Positions 8,676 through 17,588 of a stretch of 64,000 nt of DNA are shown in pieces. Position 1 is the stretch's first letter, and every line of letters starts with the position of its first letter. Origin of the DNA: F-183 sp964627455 (lineage in GTDB: Bacteria; Acidobacteriota; Terriglobia; Bryobacterales; Bryobacteraceae); contig CAZVKC010000005.1 in assembly GCA_964627455.1 (NCBI GenBank), positions 62,001-126,000 on the forward strand, given 5' to 3'. The notes under the pieces were generated by a model. That model worked only from the letters and a program-made list of their open reading frames with translations. It did no database searches and was not told where the DNA came from. The position numbers were made by a program, and so were the translations under genes.

Positions 8676-9355
8676 TGACTGCTGCTGCATTTCTCTTCGC
8701 GTTTGCCATGCAGGCGCAACAACCGCGGCCCGAGCCTGGCGCGGTGAAGGCCGATCCGATTCTCGTCGAGATCGAAGACAAGCCGGGACTCCCGCGCGTG
8801 CTATTGATCGGCGACAGCATTTCGATGGGCTACACACTGGGGGTCCGCGCTCGACTCGCAGGCATCGCGAATGTACACCGGATCCTCGAGAACGGCGGAC
8901 CGACGATTCGCGGCATCGAGAAGATCGACAGGTGGCTGGGCGACCAGCAGTGGGACATCGTGCACTTCAACTTCGGCCTGCATGATTTGAAACGCGACGA
9001 TGGCGTGACGCGCCAGGTGAGTCCGGAAGAGTACGAGAAGAACCTGCGCATCATCACGCGTAAGATCAAGGCCAAGGCGAAGCGAGTCGTTTGGGCGAGC
9101 ACGACGCCCGTGCCGGAGGGCAAGACGAATCCGCCGCGGACGCCGGCGGATGTGCCGCTGTACAACGAGATCGCGGCTCGCGTGATGCGGGAAGAGGGAG
9201 TGGAGGTCAACGACCTGTATTCGCTGGCGATGCCGAACCTCAAGGAATGGCAACGGCCGGTGAATGTGCACTTCTTCGAAAAAGGATCTGACGCGCTGGC
9301 GGATCGCGTGGCCGAGGTAATTCGCAAGAACCTCCCGCAGCGGCCGTCTAACTGA
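8672..9355 (+). CDS. secreted SGNH/GDSL-type hydrolase
   Basis: SGNH hydrolase of 227 residues with a short N-terminal signal sequence (hydrophobic to about residue 14, then AQQ). Block I is LLIGDSIS with nucleophile Ser49. The block III equivalent reads GLHD, a variant of the usual GxND, and the block V histidine lies in VNVHFFEKG. Esterase or carbohydrate-deacetylase activity in the periplasm is likely; the substrate is unknown. It overlaps the ankyrin gene at an ATGA. Two ATG codons stand side by side, so the start may be one codon later. Confidence 0.82.
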   Translation: MMTAAAFLFAFAMQAQQPRPEPGAVKADPILVEIEDKPGLPRVLLIGDSISMGYTLGVRARLAGIANVHRILENGGPTIRGIEKIDRWLGDQQWDIVHFNFGLHDLKRDDGVTRQVSPEEYEKNLRIITRKIKAKAKRVVWASTTPVPEGKTNPPRTPADVPLYNEIAARVMREEGVEVNDLYSLAMPNLKEWQRPVNVHFFEKGSDALADRVAEVIRKNLPQRPSN

Positions 9356-11168
9356 GGCGCGGCTTGGCGAAGTAGTTGCGAAGCTTGCGCGCGGTCGCGG
9401 GTCCGACGAGAGCGGCGAGCGCCGCTTCTTCCGTCTCGCGGACCTTTTCGAGGCTGCCGAATTCGCGCAACAGTTTCTTGATGGTCTTCTCGCCAACGCC
9501 AGGGATGGACTCGAGTTCCGAGGTCATGCGACTGGCGTTGCGGCGGGTGCGATGGAATGTGACGGCGAAGCGGTGCGCCTCATCGCGGATCGTTTGAATG
9601 ACGTGCAGCACGGGCGAGTATTTGTCGAGGATGATCGGCTCGCTTTCCTGCCCGAGAACGTAGATCCATTCTTCGCGCTTTGCGATGGACGCGAGCGGTT
9701 GATTGATGATTCCGATCGCTTCCAGCGCTTCGGCGGCTGCGTGCAACTGACCGAGTCCACCGTCGATGAGCACCAGGCTCGGCATTTCGCCGCCTTCTTC
9801 CTGGATGCGGCCATAGCGGCGGGTCACGACTTCACGCATGCTGGCAAAGTCGTCGTTGCCTTCGACGGTTCGGATGATGAACTTCCGATAGTCGGACTTC
9901 TTCATCTTTCCGTGTTCCCACACCACCATGCTGGCGACTTTGTCGGTGCCCTGGATGTGCGAGATGTCGAAACATTCGATGCGCTGCACCGGCTCCTGCA
10001 TGCCAAGCGTGTCCTGCAGCGCTTCCTGGATCGCATCGGCGGACGGTTTCATGATGCGGAAGCGCGCGTCGAAGCTGTGCTTGGCGTTCGCTTCGACCAA
10101 CGACAGCATCGCCTTCTTCTGTCCGCGTTGGGGCGAGTGGATCTCGACTTTGCGTCCACGCTTTTCGGTGAGGAACTCCTCGAGCGCATCGATATCCTCG
10201 AATTCCACGGGCACGTGGATGATGCGCGGGATGTACTGCTGGCCGATGTACACCTGCTTGATCAGCGACGAGATCGCTTCCGCGGGATCGAACTCGAACT
10301 GGTCTTCAAAGAAGTATTCGCGCCGGTCGACGATCTTACCCTTGCGGAGGTGGAACAGGTTCACTGCGACGAGAGGAGGTTCGGCGTAGTACGCGATGAT
10401 GTCGATGTCGTCGCCTTCCACTGCGTCCATCTTCTGCCGCTGTTCCATTTCCTCGACGGTCGATAGAAGGTCGCGAAGGCCTGCAGCGCGCTCGAACTCG
10501 AGGTTCTCTGAGGCTTCCTGCATTTGCGTGCGAAGTCCACGCGCGAGGTCGCCGTGGCGGCCTTCGAGAAACATGCGCACGTTGCGGACGGCCGCATTGT
10601 AGGCGTCATCGGTCGTGAGCCCTTCAACACAGGGTCCCAGGCAGCGGCCGATGTGGTACTGCAGGCACGGATGCGTGTGCTTGCGATTGAAGTCGACGCG
10701 GCACGACGGCACCTTGAAAGCGCGGTGGATGAAGTGTACGAGACGATGCGCCAGGTTGCCCGGGAAGTACGGCCCGAAATAGGTGGATCCGTCTTTGAAC
10801 AGACGTCTCGTCACGAAGACGCGTGAATACTTTTCGCCGGTGAGCTTGATCGATGGATACGTCTTGTCGTCCCGCAGAAGGATGTTGAAGCGGGGCTTCC
10901 ACTTCTTGATCAGGTTGTTCTCGAGGGCGAGCGCTTCTTTCTCGTTGTCTACCTGAATGAACTCGATGTCGCGAGCCTCTGAGATGAGGGTCCCGGTCTT
11001 GGAGTCGGCCAGGCGGTCTTCGTTGAAATAACTGCGGACACGCGAGCGGAGGTTCTTCGCCTTGCCGACGTAGAGAACGGTTCCGTACGCGTCCTTGTAC
11101 AGATACACGCCCGGCAACAGGGGCAACTGCGCCGCTTTTTCACGCAACTCCAGGTAAACTTCCGCCAT
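9348..11168 (-). CDS. uvrC: UvrABC system protein C
   Basis: Excinuclease subunit that makes both incisions during nucleotide excision repair, 606 residues, a normal length. It has the N-terminal GIY-YIG nuclease (PGVYLYKD then VLYVGKAKNLRSR), the catalytic-type glutamate in ALENNLIKKWKP, a UVR coiled segment around residues 205-240 that contacts UvrB, the RNase H-like second nuclease (FDISHIQG, VLIDGGLGQL) and a C-terminal helix-hairpin-helix pair (SIPGVGEKTIKKLL). The start codon is only 19 bp from that of the divergent TPR gene. Its end overlaps the SGNH gene by 8 bp. Confidence 0.97.
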   Translation of the reverse strand: MAEVYLELREKAAQLPLLPGVYLYKDAYGTVLYVGKAKNLRSRVRSYFNEDRLADSKTGTLISEARDIEFIQVDNEKEALALENNLIKKWKPRFNILLRDDKTYPSIKLTGEKYSRVFVTRRLFKDGSTYFGPYFPGNLAHRLVHFIHRAFKVPSCRVDFNRKHTHPCLQYHIGRCLGPCVEGLTTDDAYNAAVRNVRMFLEGRHGDLARGLRTQMQEASENLEFERAAGLRDLLSTVEEMEQRQKMDAVEGDDIDIIAYYAEPPLVAVNLFHLRKGKIVDRREYFFEDQFEFDPAEAISSLIKQVYIGQQYIPRIIHVPVEFEDIDALEEFLTEKRGRKVEIHSPQRGQKKAMLSLVEANAKHSFDARFRIMKPSADAIQEALQDTLGMQEPVQRIECFDISHIQGTDKVASMVVWEHGKMKKSDYRKFIIRTVEGNDDFASMREVVTRRYGRIQEEGGEMPSLVLIDGGLGQLHAAAEALEAIGIINQPLASIAKREEWIYVLGQESEPIILDKYSPVLHVIQTIRDEAHRFAVTFHRTRRNASRMTSELESIPGVGEKTIKKLLREFGSLEKVRETEEAALAALVGPATARKLRNYFAKPRLS

Positions 11169-11175
11169 CCGCCGC

Positions 11176-11181
11176 TATACT
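11176..11181 (+). promoter_or_regulatory. -10-like hexamer TATACT for the TPR gene
   Basis: TATACT ends 6 nt before the GTG at 11188. The same TATA, read on the other strand as TATAGC, ends 5 nt before the uvrC ATG, so two opposed -10 elements appear to share bases in the 19-bp divergent gap. Confidence 0.5.
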
Positions 11182-11187
11182 TGAATT

Positions 11188-11589
11188 GTGGCACGCATAC
11201 TGCTCTTGTTTGCCTCCGCTGCACTGTCTTTTGCGATCGCGCAGCCTCCCAAGCGGCCACCGCCGCCGGTCGTCGAGGAACCCCAGGAAGAGGACGAGTC
11301 CTCAAAGCCCAAAGAGTACACGCTGAATCCGCTGCAAGCTGAAAAAGAGGTGCGGATCGGCAACTACTACGCGAAAAAGGGCGCATTCAAGGCCGCGGCA
11401 GCGCGGTACCGCGAAGCAACGATGTGGAACCCATCATCATCTGAGGCGTTCCTGAAACTCGCCGAAGCGCGCGAGCGGCTTGCCGACTGGAAGGCAGCCA
11501 AAGCGGCTTACGAGAAGTATCTGGAACTGGAGCCCGACAGCAAATCCGCGGCGTCCATTCGCAAGAAGATCGAGTCTCACAAGAAGTAG
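11188..11589 (+). CDS. secreted TPR protein
   Basis: A 133-residue exported protein. It has a signal peptide (hydrophobic residues 3-17, then AQP), a Pro/Glu-rich acidic linker, and two tetratricopeptide-like units around EKEVRIGNYYAKKGAFKAAAARYREA and the following AFLKLAEARERLADWKAAKAAYEKYL. This resembles small BamD/YbgF-like periplasmic scaffolds, but it is too short for BamD and has no lipobox. The GTG start follows a TATACT with no ribosome binding site. The next gene begins 26 bp downstream on the same strand. Confidence 0.8.
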   Translation: MARILLLFASAALSFAIAQPPKRPPPPVVEEPQEEDESSKPKEYTLNPLQAEKEVRIGNYYAKKGAFKAAAARYREATMWNPSSSEAFLKLAEARERLADWKAAKAAYEKYLELEPDSKSAASIRKKIESHKK

Positions 11590-11598
11590 CGGTTGCGT

Positions 11599-11604
11599 TA
11601 GACT
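11599..11604 (+). promoter_or_regulatory. -10-like hexamer TAGACT for the Asp-box protein gene
   Basis: TAGACT ends 10 nt before the ATG at 11615. The gene may also be read through from the TPR gene 26 bp upstream, so this promoter is optional. Confidence 0.3.
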
Positions 11605-11614
11605 TCGGGAAAGT

Positions 11615-14600
11615 ATGCGCTTTCCCAGACTCCTGGCGATTTTCGCCTGCGCCTTCGCGGCGTTTGCGGCGAACGAAGAGGCCACTCTCCTCAAAGATCT
11701 GAAGTACCGGTTGATCGGCCCCTATCGCGGCGGCCGCGTCACGGCGGTTACCGGCGTGCCGTCGCGTCCAGGCACGTACTATTTCGGCGCCACGGGCGGC
11801 GGCGTTTGGAAGACGCAGGACTCGGGTACGACGTGGCAACCTGTTACGGACGCCGTCCTCAAGACGGGATCCGTAGGCGCGCTGGCCGTTGCCGATTCGG
11901 ATCCGAACGTCGTATACGTGGGCATGGGCGAGCAGGCGATCCGCGGCAACGCATCGCATGGAGACGGCGTATACAAGTCTGTCGACGCGGGCAAGACGTG
12001 GAAGCACATGGGCCTTGCGGACACCCGTCAAATCGGGCGCGTGCGCGTGCATCCGAAGGATCCGGACACGGTCTATGTTTGCGCATTGGGGCACATGTCC
12101 GGCGCGAACGCCGAGCGCGGCGTTTTCAAATCGACCGACGGCGGCAAGAACTGGAAGCAGGTGTTTACGCGCGGCGAGAAGGCCGGCTGTGTCGATATGG
12201 TGCTCGACCCAGGCAATCCCAATGTGATCTACGCGGGATTCTGGGAAGTGGTTCGCACGCCGTACAGCCTGGAGTCGGGCGGCCCTGGCAGCGGACTGTT
12301 CAAATCGACGGACGCCGGCGAGACGTGGAAGGAGATCGGACGCAATCCTGGTGGTCCGAACAAAGGCGTGCAGGGGAAGATCGGCGTCGCGGTTTCGCCG
12401 GTGAATCCGGAACGCGTGTGGGCGATCATCGAGGCGGAAGACGGCGGCGTGTTCCGGTCCGACAACGGCGGATCGACGTGGACGCGCGTCAACGAGCAGC
12501 GCATGCTGCGGCAGCGGGCCTGGTATTACTCGCGGATTTATGCGGATCCGACGCGGCCCAACACGATGTATGTCCTCAACACCGGCTTTTATCGCTCGGA
12601 CGATGGCGGCCGCACGTATACGCCGATTCCCACGGGGCACGGCGACAATCACGACCTGTGGATCGCACCGAATGATTCGAACCGGATGATCGAATCGAAC
12701 GACGGCGGCGCGCATGTATCGAACACCGGCGGCCGGAGTTGGTCGACGATCATGAACCAACCGACGGCGCAGTTCTATCGCGTGACGACGGACAACGACT
12801 TTCCGTACGGCATTTACGGCGCGCAGCAGGACAACACCACGGTGAAGATCAAGTCCCGCGGCAATCGCGGCTCGATCACAGAAGCCGACTGGCATGATGT
12901 CGGCGGAGGCGAGAGCGGCTGGATTGCGCCGGATCCGAAGGATTCGAACATCGTGTACGCCGGCTCTTACGGGGGACTCTTGACGCGCTACGACCATCGT
13001 AGCGGGCAGACTCGCACCGTCAATGTGTGGCCTGACAATCCGATGGGCGCGGGCGCGGAGGCGATGAAGTACCGGTTCCAATGGAATTTCCCGCTGCTGT
13101 TTTCGCCGCATGATCCCAACGTGCTGTACAGCGGCGGCAACATGCTGTTCAAGAGCACGACCGAAGGACAGAGTTGGGAAGCGATCAGTCCGGATCTGAC
13201 GCGCAACGACAAGTCGAAGCAGGGATCGTCGGGCGGCCCGATCACCAAGGACAACACGGGCGTCGAATACTATTGCACGATCTTTACGGTCGACGAGTCG
13301 CGCATCACGAAGGGACTCATCTGGACGGGCAGCGACGATGGACTGGTGCACGTGACGCGCGATGGCGGCAGGAAGTGGGACAACGTGACGCCCGGCAAGG
13401 ACATCATGCCGGAGTGGATCCAGATCAACTCGATCGAAGCGTCGCCGCATGATCCCGCCAAAGCGTATGTGGCGGCGACCGCGTACAAGAGCGATGACCA
13501 CCGGCCGTATCTGTATCGCACGACTGATTACGGCAAGACTTGGAAGAAGATCGTCAACGGCATCGCCGGCAATGCATTCACGCGCGTAATTCGCGAGGAT
13601 CCGAATCGCAAGGGCTTGCTGTTTGCGGGTACGGAGACGGGCTTGTATCTATCGATGGACGACGGCGAGAACTGGCAGCAGTTCCAACTGAACCTGCCTA
13701 TTGTTCCCATCACGGACCTGACGTTCCACAAGCGCGAGAACGACCTCATCATCGCAACGCAGGGGCGTTCGTTCTGGGTATTCGATGATCTGCCGGTGCT
13801 GCATCAGATGACCGATGCGGTGCGCGGTTCCGACGTGCACCTGTTCGCGCCGAAGCCGGCTTACCGGTATGCGGGCGGCGGCGGTTTCGGAGGAGGTGGA
13901 CGCGGCGGTGGAGGTGGCCAGAATCCGCCGAATGGCGTGGTGGTGAACTTCCTGCTGAAGAACAAGCCGCAGGGCGAAGTGACGCTCGAGTTCTTCGATA
14001 ACGCGGGCAAGTCGATCAAGAAGTTTTCGAGCAAGGCTACGGAGACTGCGGCTACGCCGGCGCCGCCTGCCGATGACGACGAGGGTCCGCGGATCCCGAC
14101 AGGCCCGGTGCGTGTGGCGGCGAATGCCGGCATGAACCGCTTTGTCTGGGACATGCGGTATCCCGACGCGTCGAGCTTTCCGGGCATGATTTATTGGGCC
14201 GGGTCGTCACGGGGCCCGGTGGCGGTTCCCGGGAATTACACGGTGACGCTGACAGTCGACGGCAAAACATTCTCGCAGCCGTTTGTGATCAAGAAAGATC
14301 CGCGAATGGCGGGTTCGCAGCAGGACCTGCAGAAGCAATTGGATCTTTCGCTGCAGATCCGCGACAAGGTGACGCAGGCAAACGACGCGGTGATCCGGAT
14401 CCGCGACATCCGCAAGCAGGTGGATGACCTGGTGACGCGGGCTTCGGCGTTGAAGGACGCGCAGAAGGTCGTGGAGGCCGGCAAGAAGTTGTCGAAAGAG
14501 CTGACGGAAGTCGAGCAGGAGTTGTACCAGACCAAGAACCAGAGCAGCCAGGATCCGCTGAATTATCCGATCAAGCTGAACAACAAACTGGCGGCGCTAT

Positions 14601-14785
14601 TGGGAACGGTGCAGAATTCCGATACGGCGCCGACCTCGCAATCGAATCAGGTGTTCGAGGACCTGGCGACGAAGGTGAACGTCCACATCCGCAAGCTCGA
14701 TGGATTGCTGCAGGCCGACTTGAACGCGTTCAACAAACTGGTGCGCGATACGGCGGTTCCGGCGGTGATCCTGAAGGCTCAATAG
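11615..14785 (+). CDS. sortilin/VPS10-like Asp-box beta-propeller protein, secreted
   Basis: A 1056-residue secreted protein. After a signal peptide ending near FAANEEA there are about ten Asp-box (BNR) motifs of the type DxGxTW, for example DSGTTW, DAGKTW, DGGKNW, DAGETW, NGGSTW and DYGKTW, enough for two beta-propellers as in the sortilin-Vps10 fold. A glycine-rich stretch (13864-13920) then leads to a C-terminal region with a predicted coiled-coil section near residues 890-960. Such proteins are often annotated as glycosyl hydrolases, but no catalytic residues are evident; carbohydrate or protein binding is as likely. I start at 11615, where the signal peptide begins; the open frame extends further into the TPR gene without conservation. 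Confidence 0.85.
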   Translation: MRFPRLLAIFACAFAAFAANEEATLLKDLKYRLIGPYRGGRVTAVTGVPSRPGTYYFGATGGGVWKTQDSGTTWQPVTDAVLKTGSVGALAVADSDPNVVYVGMGEQAIRGNASHGDGVYKSVDAGKTWKHMGLADTRQIGRVRVHPKDPDTVYVCALGHMSGANAERGVFKSTDGGKNWKQVFTRGEKAGCVDMVLDPGNPNVIYAGFWEVVRTPYSLESGGPGSGLFKSTDAGETWKEIGRNPGGPNKGVQGKIGVAVSPVNPERVWAIIEAEDGGVFRSDNGGSTWTRVNEQRMLRQRAWYYSRIYADPTRPNTMYVLNTGFYRSDDGGRTYTPIPTGHGDNHDLWIAPNDSNRMIESNDGGAHVSNTGGRSWSTIMNQPTAQFYRVTTDNDFPYGIYGAQQDNTTVKIKSRGNRGSITEADWHDVGGGESGWIAPDPKDSNIVYAGSYGGLLTRYDHRSGQTRTVNVWPDNPMGAGAEAMKYRFQWNFPLLFSPHDPNVLYSGGNMLFKSTTEGQSWEAISPDLTRNDKSKQGSSGGPITKDNTGVEYYCTIFTVDESRITKGLIWTGSDDGLVHVTRDGGRKWDNVTPGKDIMPEWIQINSIEASPHDPAKAYVAATAYKSDDHRPYLYRTTDYGKTWKKIVNGIAGNAFTRVIREDPNRKGLLFAGTETGLYLSMDDGENWQQFQLNLPIVPITDLTFHKRENDLIIATQGRSFWVFDDLPVLHQMTDAVRGSDVHLFAPKPAYRYAGGGGFGGGGRGGGGGQNPPNGVVVNFLLKNKPQGEVTLEFFDNAGKSIKKFSSKATETAATPAPPADDDEGPRIPTGPVRVAANAGMNRFVWDMRYPDASSFPGMIYWAGSSRGPVAVPGNYTVTLTVDGKTFSQPFVIKKDPRMAGSQQDLQKQLDLSLQIRDKVTQANDAVIRIRDIRKQVDDLVTRASALKDAQKVVEAGKKLSKELTEVEQELYQTKNQSSQDPLNYPIKLNNKLAALLGTVQNSDTAPTSQSNQVFEDLATKVNVHIRKLDGLLQADLNAFNKLVRDTAVPAVILKAQ

Positions 14786-17490
14786 ATCCACGACATCGTG
14801 ACGAGGTTCGCGGTTTTGCCTTCCACCGTCACAGCGATCGTGAGTTCCGTAATTTTGCCCGCGGCGTCTGATCCAAGGCCCGCGGGCATTTTCACTACAA
14901 TCTGGTCTGTCCCGGTGAAGGCGTCGAGCGCGTCCGCGGACTGGACTTCTGCAGGTTTGCCGCCGATCGTCACCTGCACGTCGTCGAGGCCGCGCCGGTT
15001 GCGGATTCCGGTTCCGCGCAACAGAAGGAAGAGTTGATCTGCTTCGTCGCCTGCTTCGATGGGCACGGCGGTGCAGGTCCCAGGCCCGTCGACGCACTCG
15101 TACACCGGCGTGACGGTGGTGATGTTGTCGGCGTCGATGCGGAGCACCGCTGCGAGCGCGACGCCTTTGCCGTCGCGATTCGCGGAGAAGATCCCAGACG
15201 CAACGCGATCGACTGCAACGGACCCTTGAAAGAGACCCGTGCGTGAATTCACCGTGACGGGCGCAGTCGTGCCCGGCTCGAGATCCGCTGGAGCGGCGAC
15301 TTCGAGAGCAGTGTCGGATACACGCAGCACGGATGCGTCACTGGAGCCGATTCGCACCGTGAGTCCGAAGAAGGAGCTTCCGAAGCCGGATCCTTCAATG
15401 GAGATCGTCGAAGCCGGCGCGATCGGTCCAGCAACGAGGCTCGCGGCGTTTCGGATTGCCGTGATCGGGCGGTAGCTGACGAGACCGGAGAGGCGAACCG
15501 CAAATCCCTCATCGGCGCCCGAAGCGCCGGCGATCCAGGCAGAGTCCGAACCTTCGATCGCGAGTGCGGCCGCTCGATCTTCGACTCCGTCGCGGCCGAT
15601 GTAGGTTGCGTAAGAGATCGAGGCGAAACCGGGACTGAGCACCGCGAGAAACGCGTCGGTTGAATCGTTGATCTTGCGGTCCGCATTCGCGGACACAGCC
15701 AGGCTGGGCGAGGCTGTCGTACCGGCCAGATAGACGAAGCCACGAGTGTCGACTGCAATGCCGGCGGGAGTATCAGTGCCGGATCCGCCAAAGTACGATT
15801 GCGACAACAGGTCGAACGACGGACTGAGGCGAAACAGCACGACATCGGTTCCGCCGGCGCTCTGCTTTTGCGCGGCGTCAAAGGTCGCGATAATGTCGAA
15901 CGAATCGGTCGCGGCGGCAACAATGACGTTATTCGAGGGATCGATCGCGATGCGCGGACTCGATTCAACGCCGGATCCGCCTTCGAACGTCGAGAACAGA
16001 ATCTGATCGCCGCGTGGACTCACCTTTGCGATGTAGACATCCGGCAGATACCCGGTTCCGGCCAGGATCGTGGACCCGCTGAGCCCGACGCTACGGACCG
16101 GCTGCGTGATGGCAGCGTCGTCAACACGCGTCAGCGCCGCGTTGAGAACGCCTTGATCCGAGGTCCCGATCGCGATACGGCCGTCGCTGGCCGCAACGGA
16201 GGTTGCGAGGCCGGTGAAGAACTCGATCCATGTCACGCCTGCATCCGTGGACTTCCAGACGCCCTTGCCGGCAACAACCGCGTACCAAGTGTCTTCATCG
16301 ACAGCGATCGCGCTAATACCGGCGAACGTCGAGATGCGGCGCCATTGCGGATCCGCCTGTTGATAGACGCCGGTGTTGGTGAATGCGTATGCGGAGGTCG
16401 CGGTGGCGAGGATCGCGGAGGCGCACAGGGGTTCCGAGGCAGCCGTCTGCGCCTGCCACGTGCGTCCACCGTCGCTGCTGCGAATGAGTCCGCAGCCAGT
16501 TCGAGAACTCACGTACACGATGCTGCGGTTCTGGGGATTCGCGGCGAGCGCGCGCACGCCAGAGCCGCTTGCCGTGAGAGCCGTCTCGCTCCAGGAGGTC
16601 CCGCCGTTGGTCGATCGATACAACGCGCGCGGTGTACCGACATATAGCGTTTGCGCATCACCCGCGATGGATGTGACGTTGAGATCGCCGAGACCCTGAT
16701 TGAGCGGATCCCAGGTTTGTCCGCCGTCGCTACTGCGGAAGATCCCCTGCCCCGCAGTTCCGGCGAAAATGACGTTGGCGTTCGGCGTGTGCCACGCCTG
16801 CACAGTTGCGCGAAAAGCGCCGGCGCCGGTCTCGATGAAACCGAGTCCTTCTGCTCCCGTGAAACCCGCCGCGCCATGTGCGCCGGGTGCGATTTCCGCG
16901 GAATTGCTGGAGCCTGCGACGAATACGCTGCCGCTTGCGTCGACGGCGAGATCCTGCAGATCGTCGGTAGAGGCGCCGCCGAGGTACGTCGCGTAGGATG
17001 TGGTGAGATCGGGGTTCAGTTTGACCAGTAGGCCGTCGCGGCCTCCGCGCCAGCGGCTTTGTGTGACGGGGAAGTCCGCGGAGTCGGTGTTGGCGGCGAT
17101 ATAAATGGCGCCGTTCGCGTCGACTTGGACCCGAACCGGCACGTCGTCTCCGCTGCCTCCAAACCGTGTGGTGACGGTCGGGCCATCGACTGGAACCATG
17201 GCAATCCAGATGTCCCGGTCGGGCGCGGATTGCACTGTACCGGCAAATACGGCGATCTGAGCGGATGCGGCCACCGCAGTCAGGGTCACGCCTTCCGGCG
17301 CCTGAAACATCTCGACGGCGACACCATCGCGGATCTCGAATCCCCGATTGCTGCTCGCCGTGACCACACGCTTCGTCCCGGCGCTAGTGGAAATCGAATG
17401 CAGCGCGCCAGCACCCGCCGGCGGACTCACCCACAACGCCTGCGCGTGCAGACCAACTGCTACAACCAGAATGCTCCAACAACTACGCAT
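14779..17490 (-). CDS. secreted beta-propeller protein with Solibacter-type C-terminal domain (TIGR03437)
   Basis: About 903 residues with a signal peptide (to about VGLHAQA). The middle alternates SBBP-like segments (VYLAGTTAS, YATYLGGAS, YFGGSGTD) with Asp-box motifs (DGGQTW, NGGTSW, DGGRTW, DAGVTW). The end carries the roughly 220-residue domain found at the C-terminus of many Solibacter paralogues: an NAASLVAGPIAPAS-type opening followed by an IPT/TIG-like ISIEGSGFG strand pair. Function unknown; an extracellular adhesion or binding role is plausible. ATG 17490 is preceded in frame by a GTG at 17493. The 3' end overlaps the convergent Asp-box gene by 7 bp. Confidence 0.85.
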   Translation of the reverse strand: MRSCWSILVVAVGLHAQALWVSPPAGAGALHSISTSAGTKRVVTASSNRGFEIRDGVAVEMFQAPEGVTLTAVAASAQIAVFAGTVQSAPDRDIWIAMVPVDGPTVTTRFGGSGDDVPVRVQVDANGAIYIAANTDSADFPVTQSRWRGGRDGLLVKLNPDLTTSYATYLGGASTDDLQDLAVDASGSVFVAGSSNSAEIAPGAHGAAGFTGAEGLGFIETGAGAFRATVQAWHTPNANVIFAGTAGQGIFRSSDGGQTWDPLNQGLGDLNVTSIAGDAQTLYVGTPRALYRSTNGGTSWSETALTASGSGVRALAANPQNRSIVYVSSRTGCGLIRSSDGGRTWQAQTAASEPLCASAILATATSAYAFTNTGVYQQADPQWRRISTFAGISAIAVDEDTWYAVVAGKGVWKSTDAGVTWIEFFTGLATSVAASDGRIAIGTSDQGVLNAALTRVDDAAITQPVRSVGLSGSTILAGTGYLPDVYIAKVSPRGDQILFSTFEGGSGVESSPRIAIDPSNNVIVAAATDSFDIIATFDAAQKQSAGGTDVVLFRLSPSFDLLSQSYFGGSGTDTPAGIAVDTRGFVYLAGTTASPSLAVSANADRKINDSTDAFLAVLSPGFASISYATYIGRDGVEDRAAALAIEGSDSAWIAGASGADEGFAVRLSGLVSYRPITAIRNAASLVAGPIAPASTISIEGSGFGSSFFGLTVRIGSSDASVLRVSDTALEVAAPADLEPGTTAPVTVNSRTGLFQGSVAVDRVASGIFSANRDGKGVALAAVLRIDADNITTVTPVYECVDGPGTCTAVPIEAGDEADQLFLLLRGTGIRNRRGLDDVQVTIGGKPAEVQSADALDAFTGTDQIVVKMPAGLGSDAAGKITELTIAVTVEGKTANLVTMSWIY

Positions 17491-17528
17491 CACTATTCAT
17501 CAGTGGAACACGCCTGAAGCGGCACAAG

Positions 17529-17573
17529 TTTCCGTATGTGGCATTTCCGTATGTGGCGTATCCGTATGTAACA
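17529..17573. repeat. three tandem copies of a 15-bp unit in a divergent promoter region
   Basis: Units at 17529-17543, 17544-17558 and 17559-17573 share the core TCCGTATGT. The first two differ at one position and the third is more diverged. The array ends 15 bp before the ATG of the CocE-like hydrolase and lies in the 98-bp gap between it and the beta-propeller gene. Confidence 0.85.
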
Positions 17574-17588
17574 CTGGACTCGTTTCCC

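Noticed and set aside
11387..13501. 704-codon open frame on the minus strand opposite the sortilin-like gene
   Set aside because: The translation is Arg/His/Val-rich low-complexity text with no motif, and the plus strand encodes clear Asp-box repeats. High G+C at third positions keeps antisense frames open.
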